NCBI GenBank assembly: GCA_021812265.1
Contig: JAKAOI010000192.1
Coordinates: 1-5,355 of the forward strand
DNA: 5,355 nucleotides
Origin: Chloroflexota bacterium
Lineage (GTDB): Bacteria > Chloroflexota > Ktedonobacteria > Ktedonobacterales > JACDGC01
Direction of reading: 5' to 3'
Both the position numbers and the translations under genes were made by a program. Below, piece by piece: positions 1 to 5,355 of this stretch (its first letter is position 1; each line of letters opens with the position of its first letter). The notes beneath the pieces were generated by a model. The model was not told the DNA's origin. It ran no database searches and was given only the letters and a program-made list of their open reading frames with translations.

Positions 1-108
1 AATTCACAGATATTTTGCAACTATCTTGAAACTTTTTCGTTTTTTTTTATATCTTTAAAATAATGTTATCACTTACATTAAGAAATATTGGAATAAATGC
101 CCTTTGTT

Positions 109-137
109 TTGCGCAAGAGGCGGCAAGCCTTTATATA
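109..137 (+). promoter_or_regulatory. Candidate sigma70-type promoter P1 (distal) for the gtrA-like gene
   Basis: A -35-like TTGCGC (109-114) is followed after exactly 17 bases by a -10-like TATATA (132-137), in an AT-rich stretch with no convincing gene. It points toward the GtrA-like gene starting at 189. The -35 resembles the TTGCGT seen before argJ in this window. The call rests on pattern and spacing only, and AT-rich DNA gives chance matches. Confidence 0.35.
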
Positions 138-140
138 TCT

Positions 141-169
141 TTGATGTGCGCCGATAATTGAAGTATAAA
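141..169 (+). promoter_or_regulatory. Candidate sigma70-type promoter P2 (proximal) for the gtrA-like gene
   Basis: TTGATG (141-146), a 17-base spacer and TATAAA (164-169) make the best promoter match in the left region. Transcription would start near 175-177, leaving a leader of only about 12-14 bases before the ATG at 189. That fits the absence of a well-placed Shine-Dalgarno sequence: the nearest AAGG (169-172) is 16 bases from the start codon and would lie upstream of the transcript start. Inferred from sequence pattern only. Confidence 0.45.
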
Positions 170-188
170 AGGCAGATACTGTTATATT

Positions 189-659
189 ATGAAATCACGC
201 TATATACGTTTTCTTTTTGTCGGAGGATCCAACGCTGTTGTAGATCTTGGCATATTAAACTTATTGTTATATACATTCCCGACACAAAATGTATATATGC
301 TGCTGCTGTACAATACCGTTGCCGTTATTTTTGCCATTGCCAATAGCTATATTTGGAATACCCGCTGGACATTTCATGTATACAAACACATGAAAAATTA
401 CCAAAAAATATTATTTACCGCTCAGGCAATCATCAATATCATTATAAATAACGCCGCGCTGTTTCTTATATCGCTGTTTCTGCCCATTTCTAACACATTA
501 GGCTACTTCATCGGCAATAATATTGCTAAACTTATTGCAATGATCCTTGCTTCATCAACCAGTTACCTTCTTTTAAGTTGTATTGTATTTCGGCAGGTAA
601 AAAAAACCCCTCGGGAATATCAAATTATCCCAAGGGATTCAAGTCAGCTGCTTATTTAG
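189..659 (+). CDS. GtrA-like family small membrane protein
   Basis: The 156-residue product is very hydrophobic, with four predicted membrane helices at about 7-29, 36-56, 72-98 and 104-133, the size and topology of the GtrA/DPMS family. Family-typical features are the start R7-F8 with G12-G13 and D19, the NSYIWNTRWTF stretch (52-62) after helix 2, and the closing helix with AK (113-114), SYL (125-127) and VFR (133-135). Characterised members act in polysaccharide and lipid-linked sugar pathways, probably helping move polyprenyl-phosphate sugars across the membrane; the substrate here is unknown. ATG 189 is the only usable start, because an in-frame TGA lies at 159-161 with no ATG, GTG or TTG between. 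The ribosome site is poor. The last 20 or so residues are polar and are encoded by the opposing gene's terminator. The gene is more AT-rich than its neighbours, which may hint at separate ancestry. Confidence 0.85.
   Translation: MKSRYIRFLFVGGSNAVVDLGILNLLLYTFPTQNVYMLLLYNTVAVIFAIANSYIWNTRWTFHVYKHMKNYQKILFTAQAIINIIINNAALFLISLFLPISNTLGYFIGNNIAKLIAMILASSTSYLLLSCIVFRQVKKTPREYQIIPRDSSQLLI
599..636 (-). terminator. Intrinsic terminator of the TPR gene, inside the gtrA-like coding end
   Basis: On the minus strand a 9-bp stem (CCCTTGGGA pairing with TCCCGAGGG, one G-U wobble, arms 628-636 and 608-616) encloses an 11-base loop. One further G is followed by eight T's (599-606). This is a textbook Rho-independent terminator that begins 19 bases after the TPR stop codon. 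It works in one direction only: read on the plus strand the stem is preceded by the A-run and has no T-run after it. The same bases encode residues around 138-150 of the GtrA-like protein. Confidence 0.85.
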
Positions 660-2059
660 TTATTGTCGGAGTCCCAGCCGGTTGTGTCATCAAACATAAG
701 ATGCAAATCTTTGATCCGCTCTTGTATCTCTGCTGCTTCCTCGGTTCGCCCGACTTCTTGCAGCGCGCTTGCAAGCGTTTCCAGCGCGCTTTCCGATTCA
801 TCATCTAAAGCAACGGCCATAGTTGCGTACTCCAAGGCAGATTTTGTTTGGCCGTTTTTCAGCAGAATCGCCGCCAAATCATCGTAAGCGGCAAAATTCA
901 AGGGATCATTGTTAATTGATTCCTCGTATGTGGCGACTGCCTCTTCTGTTTGATTTAAGCCATATAAAGCGTTGGCTTTTTCATATAACGCGGATGAATC
1001 ATCAGGAAACTCATCGAGAATAATTGAGGTGGTAGCTAACGCATCTTCATATAACCCGGCAAGATTTTGTGTTTCCGCCAAGCTGTTATAAATCTCTAAC
1101 TTAAAATCTTCGTATTCGCCGCTTTGAATAGCAACCATCTCTTTCAATGCGTTTATGGCTTCGGAATAATTTTCCGCAAATTGGTAGGCGATCGCCAAGC
1201 CATATTTATACGATGGATTATCCGGCTGCAGCGTAACGGCGCGCTTATACGCCTCGATAGCCTGCTGTGTTTCCCCGGTTTCGGAGTATACTTCGGCTAA
1301 ATAGCTCCACGAAACGCTGTCATCCGGCTCCAGCGCAACAACTTTCTGCCACGCTTCTTTTTGCTTGTTGGTGTCGCCGATTGCGCCGTATACAATGGCG
1401 TATGTTTGGTAAACAGCGGCGTCATCGGGGAATTTTTGCTCAATGAGTTTTGCGGCGGCCAAAGCTTCGGTAAAGCTATGCGCGTCGAGCAGTACGCCGA
1501 TGAGGTTCACATAGCCATCCAACACATCCGGATGCTCCGCAATCTCTTTTTGAGAAAGCTCGATGGATTCTTGAATATTGCGCATTTCATCTTCGGTTTC
1601 CGTCAGATTGGTTGCGGCAAATTCATTTGCCGGATTGATGGTCAGCGACTGCCGGAAGGCTTCTACGGCGTCGGAAAACAAGCCGGCGTCGCTGTACGCT
1701 TCTCCCAAAGCCACAAACAGCTCATCGTTCTGCGGATCCAGTTCCAGCGCGCGTTGCAGCACATCTATCGATTCATCGGTAAAGCCCAATTCCAGATAGA
1801 GCGCGCCCAAGTTAATATATGCTTCAATCAGCTCCGGATCGGATCGCAGCGCGCGAAGGTATGAGCTGACCGCGTGCTCTAATTTCCCGATATTTTGCTG
1901 CGCAAGAGCCAGATTATACCATATGGGGGCATAATCCGGATCCAGTTCTGCCGCTTTCATAAAATTTTCTTCAGCGGCGTCAAAATTGCTGTGTTGAGCA
2001 GCTTCATTGCCCTTAGTGATATACTCCTGAGCTTCAGGGGTCGGTTGGTTACTCGGCAT
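656..2059 (-). CDS. Tetratricopeptide (TPR) repeat protein, ~13 repeats, no catalytic domain
   Basis: The 467-residue product is built almost wholly of 34-residue TPR units running from about residue 9 to 455. Clear units are 9-42, 43-76, 77-110, 111-144, 179-212, 213-246, 247-280, 281-314, 354-387, 388-421 and 422-455. Unit 145-178 is degenerate, and 315-353 carries about five extra residues. Typical units keep the W/Y-LG-Y-G-A-A-P pattern, for example AYINLGALYLELG and IEAYKRAVTLQPD. No signal peptide, membrane helix or enzyme domain is seen and the protein is acidic, so a cytosolic protein-binding scaffold is likely; the partner is unknown. ATG 2059 follows AAGGAG (2064-2069) at only 4 bases. 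It lies 171 bp downstream of argD on the same strand and ends with a 4-bp overlap against the convergent gtrA-like gene. Family call sure, function unknown. Confidence 0.9.
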   Translation of the reverse strand: MPSNQPTPEAQEYITKGNEAAQHSNFDAAEENFMKAAELDPDYAPIWYNLALAQQNIGKLEHAVSSYLRALRSDPELIEAYINLGALYLELGFTDESIDVLQRALELDPQNDELFVALGEAYSDAGLFSDAVEAFRQSLTINPANEFAATNLTETEDEMRNIQESIELSQKEIAEHPDVLDGYVNLIGVLLDAHSFTEALAAAKLIEQKFPDDAAVYQTYAIVYGAIGDTNKQKEAWQKVVALEPDDSVSWSYLAEVYSETGETQQAIEAYKRAVTLQPDNPSYKYGLAIAYQFAENYSEAINALKEMVAIQSGEYEDFKLEIYNSLAETQNLAGLYEDALATTSIILDEFPDDSSALYEKANALYGLNQTEEAVATYEESINNDPLNFAAYDDLAAILLKNGQTKSALEYATMAVALDDESESALETLASALQEVGRTEEAAEIQERIKDLHLMFDDTTGWDSDNN

Positions 2060-2074
2060 AAGGCTCCTTATATG

Positions 2075-2107
2075 TACTCAATACGGTGAGTATTTCCTTA
2101 AAATACT
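2075..2107 (-). promoter_or_regulatory. Two overlapping, mutually exclusive inverted repeats in the TPR gene leader
   Basis: Reading toward the TPR gene, AGTATTT and AAATACT (arms 2101-2107 and 2089-2095, loop 5) form one perfect 7-bp repeat. TACTCA and TGAGTA (arms 2087-2092 and 2075-2080, loop 6) form a second perfect 6-bp repeat. They share TACT (2089-2092), so both hairpins cannot form at once. The second ends 5 bases before the AAGGAG ribosome site at 2064-2069. This could be a leader switch or an operator pair; function is inferred from position only. Confidence 0.45.
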
Positions 2108-2109
2108 GA

Positions 2110-2131
2110 TTTCCACGCCAGCGCGCGGAAA
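2110..2131. repeat. Imperfect hairpin with TTTCC/GGAAA outer arms
   Basis: TTTCC (2110-2114) pairs with GGAAA (2127-2131) and CGC (2116-2118) with GCG (2123-2125), leaving one A/C mismatch (2115/2126) and a 4-base loop. It lies in the palindrome-rich spacer between argD and the TPR gene. On the minus strand no T-run follows it, so it is not an obvious terminator. Confidence 0.35.
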
Positions 2132-2150
2132 AATCTGTCTTGCTCACTGC

Positions 2151-2179
2151 GGCGCGCATATTTCAGCGCGCCAAATATG
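2151..2179. repeat. Two interleaved perfect inverted repeats
   Basis: GGCGCGC (2151-2157) and GCGCGCC (2166-2172) form a perfect 7-bp repeat with an 8-base spacer. CATATTT (2157-2163) and AAATATG (2173-2179) form another perfect 7-bp repeat with a 9-base spacer. The arms interleave, so the two are alternative structures. A weak promoter-like pair on the minus strand (TTGCCG at 2195-2200, 17 bases, TATTTG at 2172-2177) would put its -10 inside this element, but that -10 is poor. Confidence 0.45.
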
Positions 2180-2185
2180 TTGTGC

Positions 2186-2220
2186 GCGCAGCCACGGCAA
2201 AATATGCGCCGTGATTGCGC
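2186..2220 (-). terminator. Long hairpin just after argD, possible end-of-operon structure
   Basis: GCGCA (2186-2190) and CACGGC (2193-2198) pair with TGCGC (2216-2220) and GCCGTG (2208-2213). With one G-T wobble and one C/A mismatch between the two blocks, this is a nearly continuous 13-position stem with a 9-base loop. It starts 10 bases after the argD stop codon. No T-run follows on the minus strand, so it is not a standard Rho-independent terminator. It could stabilise the argJD mRNA 3' end, act with Rho, or be a REP-like element. Confidence 0.45.
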
Positions 2221-2230
2221 CATGAAACAT

Positions 2231-3436
2231 TTACGCCAAGGCGCTCAAAGCTTCATCAAGCAAAGCAGCGGCCTGATCGATATCTTTTTGATTCAGAATA
2301 AGCGGCGGAATAAACCGGATGGTTTTTTCACCGGCGTTGGTAATTAAAACATTGTGGTCAAAAGCGGTTTTGGTTACATCGGCCGCTTTTGCGTTTTCGA
2401 TATCAAACGCCAGCATCAGCCCATACCCGCGGACCCCGGAAACAAAACTGAATTTCTGCTGCAGCCCTTGCAGTTTTTCTTGCAAATATGCGCCCATAGC
2501 TGTGGCGTTTTCCAGCAATTTTTGTTCACGAATGGTCCGGATAGTCGCAACACCCGCCGCGCACGCAATGGGGTTGCCGCCAAATGTTGTGCCGTGGTCC
2601 CCCGGCTCAAAAATATCGGCGCGCTCGCCCGCCAGCATAGCGCCGATTGGCACACCGCCGGCTAAACCTTTGGCCATCGTAACAATATCCGGAGTGGCGC
2701 CAAAATGCTCCCAGCTGAAAAATTTGCCCGTGCGGCCGGATCCTGCCTGAACTTCATCGGCAATTAAAACCAGATCATTCTTGTCGCACCACTCGCGCAG
2801 CCCTTGCCAATATTCTTTTGAAACGGGATAAATGCCGCCTTCGCCTTGAATTGCTTCAATTAATATGCCGCACGTTTTATCGGTGGTGGCGGCTTTAATC
2901 GCCTCTAAATCATTAAACGGAACCTGCTTGAATCCATCGGCCAGCGGCAGCCATGTGTCCTGGTATTTTTTCTGGCCGGTGGCAGACGTCGTTGCAAGGG
3001 TTCTGCCATGGAAGCTGCGATCCATACTGATAATTTCATAGGCGCCTTTGCGATATTTTCTGCCGAATTTCCGGGCAAGTTTAATTGCGCCTTCATTCGC
3101 TTCGGCGCCGGAATTTGAGAAAAACGCGCGCATGCCGCCGCTGACGTTGAACAGCTCTTCCGCCAGTTCTACTTGGCGTTCATTCACATATAAGTTCGAT
3201 ATGTGGATCAGCTCCCCCGCCTGCTTGCGGATGGCTTCTACAACCGCGGGATGGCAGTGGCCGAGAACATTCACCGCAATGCCGGCAACCAAATCTAAAA
3301 ATACTCGGCCGTCGGCTGCGTATAAGTGAACGCCTTCGCCGCGTTCAAATGTAACGGGATACCGCGAAAATGTATGCTGATAATATTTCTGCTCTAACGC
3401 AAGCCAATCGCGTTGTGTGGAATTTGTCGAAGTCAT
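2231..3436 (-). CDS. argD: Acetylornithine aminotransferase (class III, PLP-dependent)
   Basis: ArgD transfers an amino group from glutamate to N-acetylglutamate-5-semialdehyde, giving N-acetylornithine, in the cytosol; some homologues also act on succinyl-diaminopimelate or ornithine. The product is 401 residues, the usual full length. Visible fold-type I, class III signatures are SGAEANE (109-115), FHGRT (142-146), IADEVQAGSGRTG (225-237) with D227 for the PLP ring nitrogen and Q230, MAKGLAGG (254-261) with K256 as Schiff-base lysine, TTFGGNP (283-289) and RFIPPL (374-379). ATG 3436 follows AAAGGGG (3447-3453) at 10 bases. It begins 21 bp after argJ, so the pair is an operon making consecutive parts of the same pathway. 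All key residues are present. Distinguishing it from ornithine or succinylornithine aminotransferase relies on the argJ neighbour and on overall similarity. Confidence 0.95.
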   Translation of the reverse strand: MTSTNSTQRDWLALEQKYYQHTFSRYPVTFERGEGVHLYAADGRVFLDLVAGIAVNVLGHCHPAVVEAIRKQAGELIHISNLYVNERQVELAEELFNVSGGMRAFFSNSGAEANEGAIKLARKFGRKYRKGAYEIISMDRSFHGRTLATTSATGQKKYQDTWLPLADGFKQVPFNDLEAIKAATTDKTCGILIEAIQGEGGIYPVSKEYWQGLREWCDKNDLVLIADEVQAGSGRTGKFFSWEHFGATPDIVTMAKGLAGGVPIGAMLAGERADIFEPGDHGTTFGGNPIACAAGVATIRTIREQKLLENATAMGAYLQEKLQGLQQKFSFVSGVRGYGLMLAFDIENAKAADVTKTAFDHNVLITNAGEKTIRFIPPLILNQKDIDQAAALLDEALSALA

Positions 3437-3457
3437 GGTAAGATTTCCCCTTTGAAA

Positions 3458-4675
3458 TTATCGTGTGTATGTGGTATTTTCGTCGATATACCCATGGGTT
3501 AAGTCACATCCCCATGCGGTTGCGGCGGCGACGCCGTTGTGCAGATGAATAGAAATAATCACTTCTTTACCGGACACTGCGGCTTTGGCGTCTGCCTGCG
3601 CGTAATCCGCGGCCAGCCCGTTTTGAACGACACGTGTCTCGCCAAGAGTTATTTCCAAGCGATTATGATCGAACACCGCGCCGCTTGCGCCAACGGCGGC
3701 AATAATTCTGCCCCAGTTGGGATCAGATCCGGCAAGAGCGCACTGCCACAGCGGCGATACCGTAACCGCGCGGGCAGCTTTGCGCGCGTCGCTGTCGGTT
3801 GCGGCGCCGGAAACGCGCACTTCCATTAATTTTGTAGCGCCTTCGCCGTCGCGGGCAATTTCCATCGCTAAATATTTTGTGATTTGCCGCAGCGATTCGG
3901 CGAAAATTTCGGCGTCGGGCGACCCCGCAGCAATGGGGGTGTTCTCCGCCAGCCCATTTGCCAAAACCAGCACAGTGTCGTTGGTAGACATATCCCCATC
4001 GACGGCAATCATATTAAAGGAATCTTCAACGCAATCGCGCAGCGTTTCCTGCAGCCATTGCTGCTCAACCGCGGCGTCGGTAGTAATATAGCACAGCATT
4101 GTCGCCATATTTGGATAGATCATGCCGGCGCCTTTTACGCATGCGCCGATGCGGACCGTTTTACCGTCTATTGAAAACTCCAGCGCAATCTTCTTCGGAT
4201 GGGTGTCTGTAGTAATAATGGCGCCGGCAAAATCATCGCCGCCGTCATATTGCGGATCAATTGCCGGAGCGCCGCTGATAATTTTTTCGATAGGAAGAAA
4301 CCTGCCGATAATGCCGGTGGAACTCACCATCGCCAGCTGCTCATCAAAGTTGTATTGCTGCGCCAAAATCCCGGCCATTGTTCTGGCGTCTTTCATTCCG
4401 CGCTCTCCGGTAGAGCAATTCGCGTTGCCGGAGTTTACGATGACACCTTGGGCGCGGAACCCGCTGGCGGCCAAATGCTCTTTGCACACCAGCACGGGCG
4501 CAGCCGGCGCTTTGCTGGTTGTAAAGGTTGCGGCGGTCACACAGGGCACATCGGAGAGCAGCGCCGCTAAATCTTTAGTGTTTGCGTCACTTTTTATGCC
4601 GCAGGAAGTGGAACCGGCGCGAAACCCGCGTGGCGCCGTTACGCTGCCACCGACAATACGCGCAGTATCAGCCAT
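3458..4675 (-). CDS. argJ: Glutamate N-acetyltransferase / ornithine acetyltransferase
   Basis: ArgJ transfers the acetyl group of N-acetylornithine to glutamate, giving ornithine and N-acetylglutamate in the cyclic arginine pathway. Bifunctional members also use acetyl-CoA, which cannot be decided from sequence here. From ATG 4675 the product has 405 residues, the family length. KGAGMIYPNMATML (181-194) holds the self-cleavage site A191/T192, with T192 becoming the N-terminal nucleophile of the beta chain. STGIIGRFLP (119-128) gives the T120-G121 oxyanion hole. NSGNANCSTGE (81-91), DGDMSTNDT (226-234), DGEGATKL (276-283) and AGSDPNWGRI (315-324) are also family blocks. The frame is open to ATG 4777, but those 34 extra residues do not resemble the family, whereas MADTARIVGGSVTAPRGF does and a ribosome site precedes it. 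argD follows after 21 bp. Confidence 0.96.
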   Translation of the reverse strand: MADTARIVGGSVTAPRGFRAGSTSCGIKSDANTKDLAALLSDVPCVTAATFTTSKAPAAPVLVCKEHLAASGFRAQGVIVNSGNANCSTGERGMKDARTMAGILAQQYNFDEQLAMVSSTGIIGRFLPIEKIISGAPAIDPQYDGGDDFAGAIITTDTHPKKIALEFSIDGKTVRIGACVKGAGMIYPNMATMLCYITTDAAVEQQWLQETLRDCVEDSFNMIAVDGDMSTNDTVLVLANGLAENTPIAAGSPDAEIFAESLRQITKYLAMEIARDGEGATKLMEVRVSGAATDSDARKAARAVTVSPLWQCALAGSDPNWGRIIAAVGASGAVFDHNRLEITLGETRVVQNGLAADYAQADAKAAVSGKEVIISIHLHNGVAAATAWGCDLTHGYIDENTTYTR

Positions 4676-4684
4676 TGTTGTAAA

Positions 4685-4690
4685 CCTCAC
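4685..4690 (-). promoter_or_regulatory. Ribosome binding site that decides the argJ start
   Basis: The minus strand reads GTGAGG here, with GAGG at 4685-4688, 9 bases before ATG 4675. The upstream in-frame ATG at 4777 has no comparable site. This, with the family-like N-terminus, supports the 405-residue ArgJ over a 439-residue one. Confidence 0.7.
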
Positions 4691-4773
4691 TGTAAATTCT
4701 GCCTGCGTGGACGTTATATTCCTTTTGCTGTGCGATATGTAGCGCATGATGATTGTTACGCATATAGTCTTTC

Positions 4774-4792
4774 GCATGACGCAAGCTCATGC
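4774..4792. promoter_or_regulatory. Operator-like palindrome at the predicted argJ transcription start
   Basis: GCATGA (4774-4779) and TCATGC (4787-4792) are perfect inverted arms around a 7-base centre. The element sits immediately downstream of the predicted argJ -10 box, spanning roughly -2 to +17 of the expected transcript, a usual place for a repressor operator. It does not look like the AT-rich ArgR box of enteric bacteria. The regulator is unknown. Confidence 0.35.
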
Positions 4793-4796
4793 TGAT

Positions 4797-4825
4797 ATCG
4801 TATCACCTGCGCAATATCTACGCAA
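4797..4825 (-). promoter_or_regulatory. Candidate sigma70-type promoter of argJ-argD
   Basis: On the minus strand TTGCGT (4820-4825), a 17-base spacer and TACGAT (4797-4802) lie just downstream of the histidine kinase stop codon, about 120 bases before argJ. Transcription would start near 4790. No intrinsic terminator is visible between the kinase and this site, so read-through from the kinase gene is also possible. Pattern-based call. Confidence 0.4.
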
Positions 4826-4834
4826 ACCCGCGAA

Positions 4835-5355
4835 TTATAAAAATCGTTTTGCCGTTATGCTGTGCGATTCGACCGCCGCTAATTTTGCCGCAGTTTGATC
4901 AATGGTCCACGGCGCTTTGGGAAATGTTAAAATAAATGTCGAGCCGGAGCCGGGAATGCCCAAGCTTTCCAAGCGAATGGCGCCGTTCATTTTCTTGGTG
5001 AGAAATTTACAAAGATACAACCCCAAACCGGTTCCCATAATATTTGATTCCAAATCTCGCGGCAAGCGGACAAATTTTTGAAATAATAAATTAGCTTGAT
5101 CGGCCGGTATGCCTAACCCATAATCTTTAACGGCTATTTCAATATATTCCTGCGGCTGCCCGGCGTTCTTCTTAGATATGGTCCCCGGCAACGCCCGCGC
5201 AGAGATTTCGATCAGCGCGCCGGGTGAAGAATATTTCAGCGCATTGCTTATCAAGTTTACAAAAACCTGATGTAAGCTCATAAAATCAGCGTAAACGGCT
5301 AGGGAATCATCAAAACACATGCGCAAATCTGAGTGTATGCGCTGAGCTTCGGAGC
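4835..5355 (-). CDS. Sensor histidine kinase, C-terminal ATPase domain (5' part outside window)
   Basis: This is the HATPase_c domain of a two-component sensor kinase, which binds ATP to phosphorylate a histidine lying upstream of the window. The frame is open to the window edge: nine more codons (S-E-A-Q-R-I-H-S-D) precede the TTG at 5326, so that TTG is internal, not a start. Numbering from that codon, the N box is HQVFVNLISNALKYS (19-33, Mg-binding N28), the G1 box DYGLGIP (68-74), the F box FQKFVRL (82-88), and the G2 box GTGLGLYLCK (98-107), closing with GSGSTFILTFP (126-136). A tail of about 27 residues follows and no receiver domain is attached. The sensor region and partner regulator are not visible. 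It lies upstream of argJ on the same strand, 159 bp away, and a functional link is not shown. Confidence 0.9.
   Translation of the reverse strand, partial: SEAQRIHSDLRMCFDDSLAVYADFMSLHQVFVNLISNALKYSSPGALIEISARALPGTISKKNAGQPQEYIEIAVKDYGLGIPADQANLLFQKFVRLPRDLESNIMGTGLGLYLCKFLTKKMNGAIRLESLGIPGSGSTFILTFPKAPWTIDQTAAKLAAVESHSITAKRFL

Noticed and set aside
112..140. Small hairpin AGGC/GCCT with following TTT as a terminator
   Set aside because: The stem is only 4 bp and the T-run is short and broken; it fits better as spacer of promoter P1.
158..346. 62-codon plus-strand frame overlapping the gtrA-like gene
   Set aside because: Overlaps the real gene in another frame and has low-quality, Cys/Arg-rich composition without any motif.
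1361..1864. Plus-strand open frame of 167 codons opposite the TPR gene
   Set aside because: It is a shadow of the repeated TPR codon pattern, with no recognisable domain and no ribosome site.
2172..2200. Promoter for the TPR gene on the minus strand (TTGCCG, 17 bases, TATTTG)
   Set aside because: The -10 lacks the final T and lies in palindromic DNA where such matches arise easily; mentioned only within the repeat entry.
4122..4742. Plus-strand open frame of 206 codons opposite argJ
   Set aside because: Antisense to a strongly conserved gene. Its composition is that of a reverse-complement shadow, and no family resemblance is visible.
4676..4777. A 34-residue N-terminal extension of ArgJ from ATG 4777
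   Set aside because: The extension does not resemble the family and lacks a ribosome site. ATG 4675 has GAGG at 9 bases, a family-like N-terminus and gives the usual length. The extension would also cover the predicted promoter palindrome.
4835..5326. A complete small protein of 163 residues starting at TTG 5326
   Set aside because: The frame stays open to the window edge, and a free ATPase domain starting right at its first strand is unlikely. It is the C-terminus of a longer kinase.
1..5355. CRISPR arrays, tRNA/rRNA genes, insertion sequences, toxin-antitoxin or defence genes
   Set aside because: No regularly spaced direct repeats, cloverleaf sequences, transposase motifs or defence domains are seen on either strand.

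Overview
This looks like an ordinary chromosomal stretch of a free-living bacterium. It holds one short plus-strand gene at the left and four genes on the minus strand. There are no RNA genes, insertion sequences, phage genes or CRISPR arrays. Shine-Dalgarno sequences precede argJ, argD and the TPR gene, and sigma70-like boxes are visible, so it is bacterial. The taxon cannot be fixed. The C-terminal style of the histidine kinase (RDL, then GTGLGLYLCK, then GIPGSGSTF) resembles kinases I associate with Chloroflexota, but that is a weak inference. The four minus-strand genes have mid-range GC rich in GCG/GCC. The left-hand gtrA-like gene and its upstream region are clearly more AT-rich.

Layout, left to right. 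Positions 1-188 are AT-rich, with two tandem promoter-like sequences reading right. Positions 189-659 (+) encode a four-helix GtrA-like membrane protein. It converges on, and overlaps by 4 bp, a minus-strand gene (656-2059) for an acidic, apparently cytosolic protein made almost entirely of about 13 TPR units. The intrinsic terminator of the TPR gene lies inside the 3' coding end of the gtrA-like gene. Positions 2060-2230 are non-coding and packed with inverted repeats. Next come argD (2231-3436) and argJ (3458-4675), 21 bp apart in transcription order argJ-argD. A 159-bp spacer (4676-4834) holds a candidate argJ promoter and an operator-like palindrome. At the right edge is the C-terminal ATPase domain of a sensor histidine kinase, cut by the window end.

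How the genes work together. ArgJ and ArgD are two steps of the acetylated arginine/ornithine route. ArgJ moves acetyl from N-acetylornithine to glutamate, regenerating N-acetylglutamate. ArgD makes N-acetylornithine from N-acetylglutamate-5-semialdehyde. They very probably form one transcript. The TPR gene follows on the same strand and may be read through from argJD or have its own signals in the palindrome-rich spacer; nothing in the sequence ties it to arginine metabolism. I found no clear sign of a new multi-gene system. The most interesting items are regulatory: the stacked and mutually exclusive hairpins before the TPR gene, the terminator embedded in the opposing gene, and the palindrome at the predicted argJ start site.
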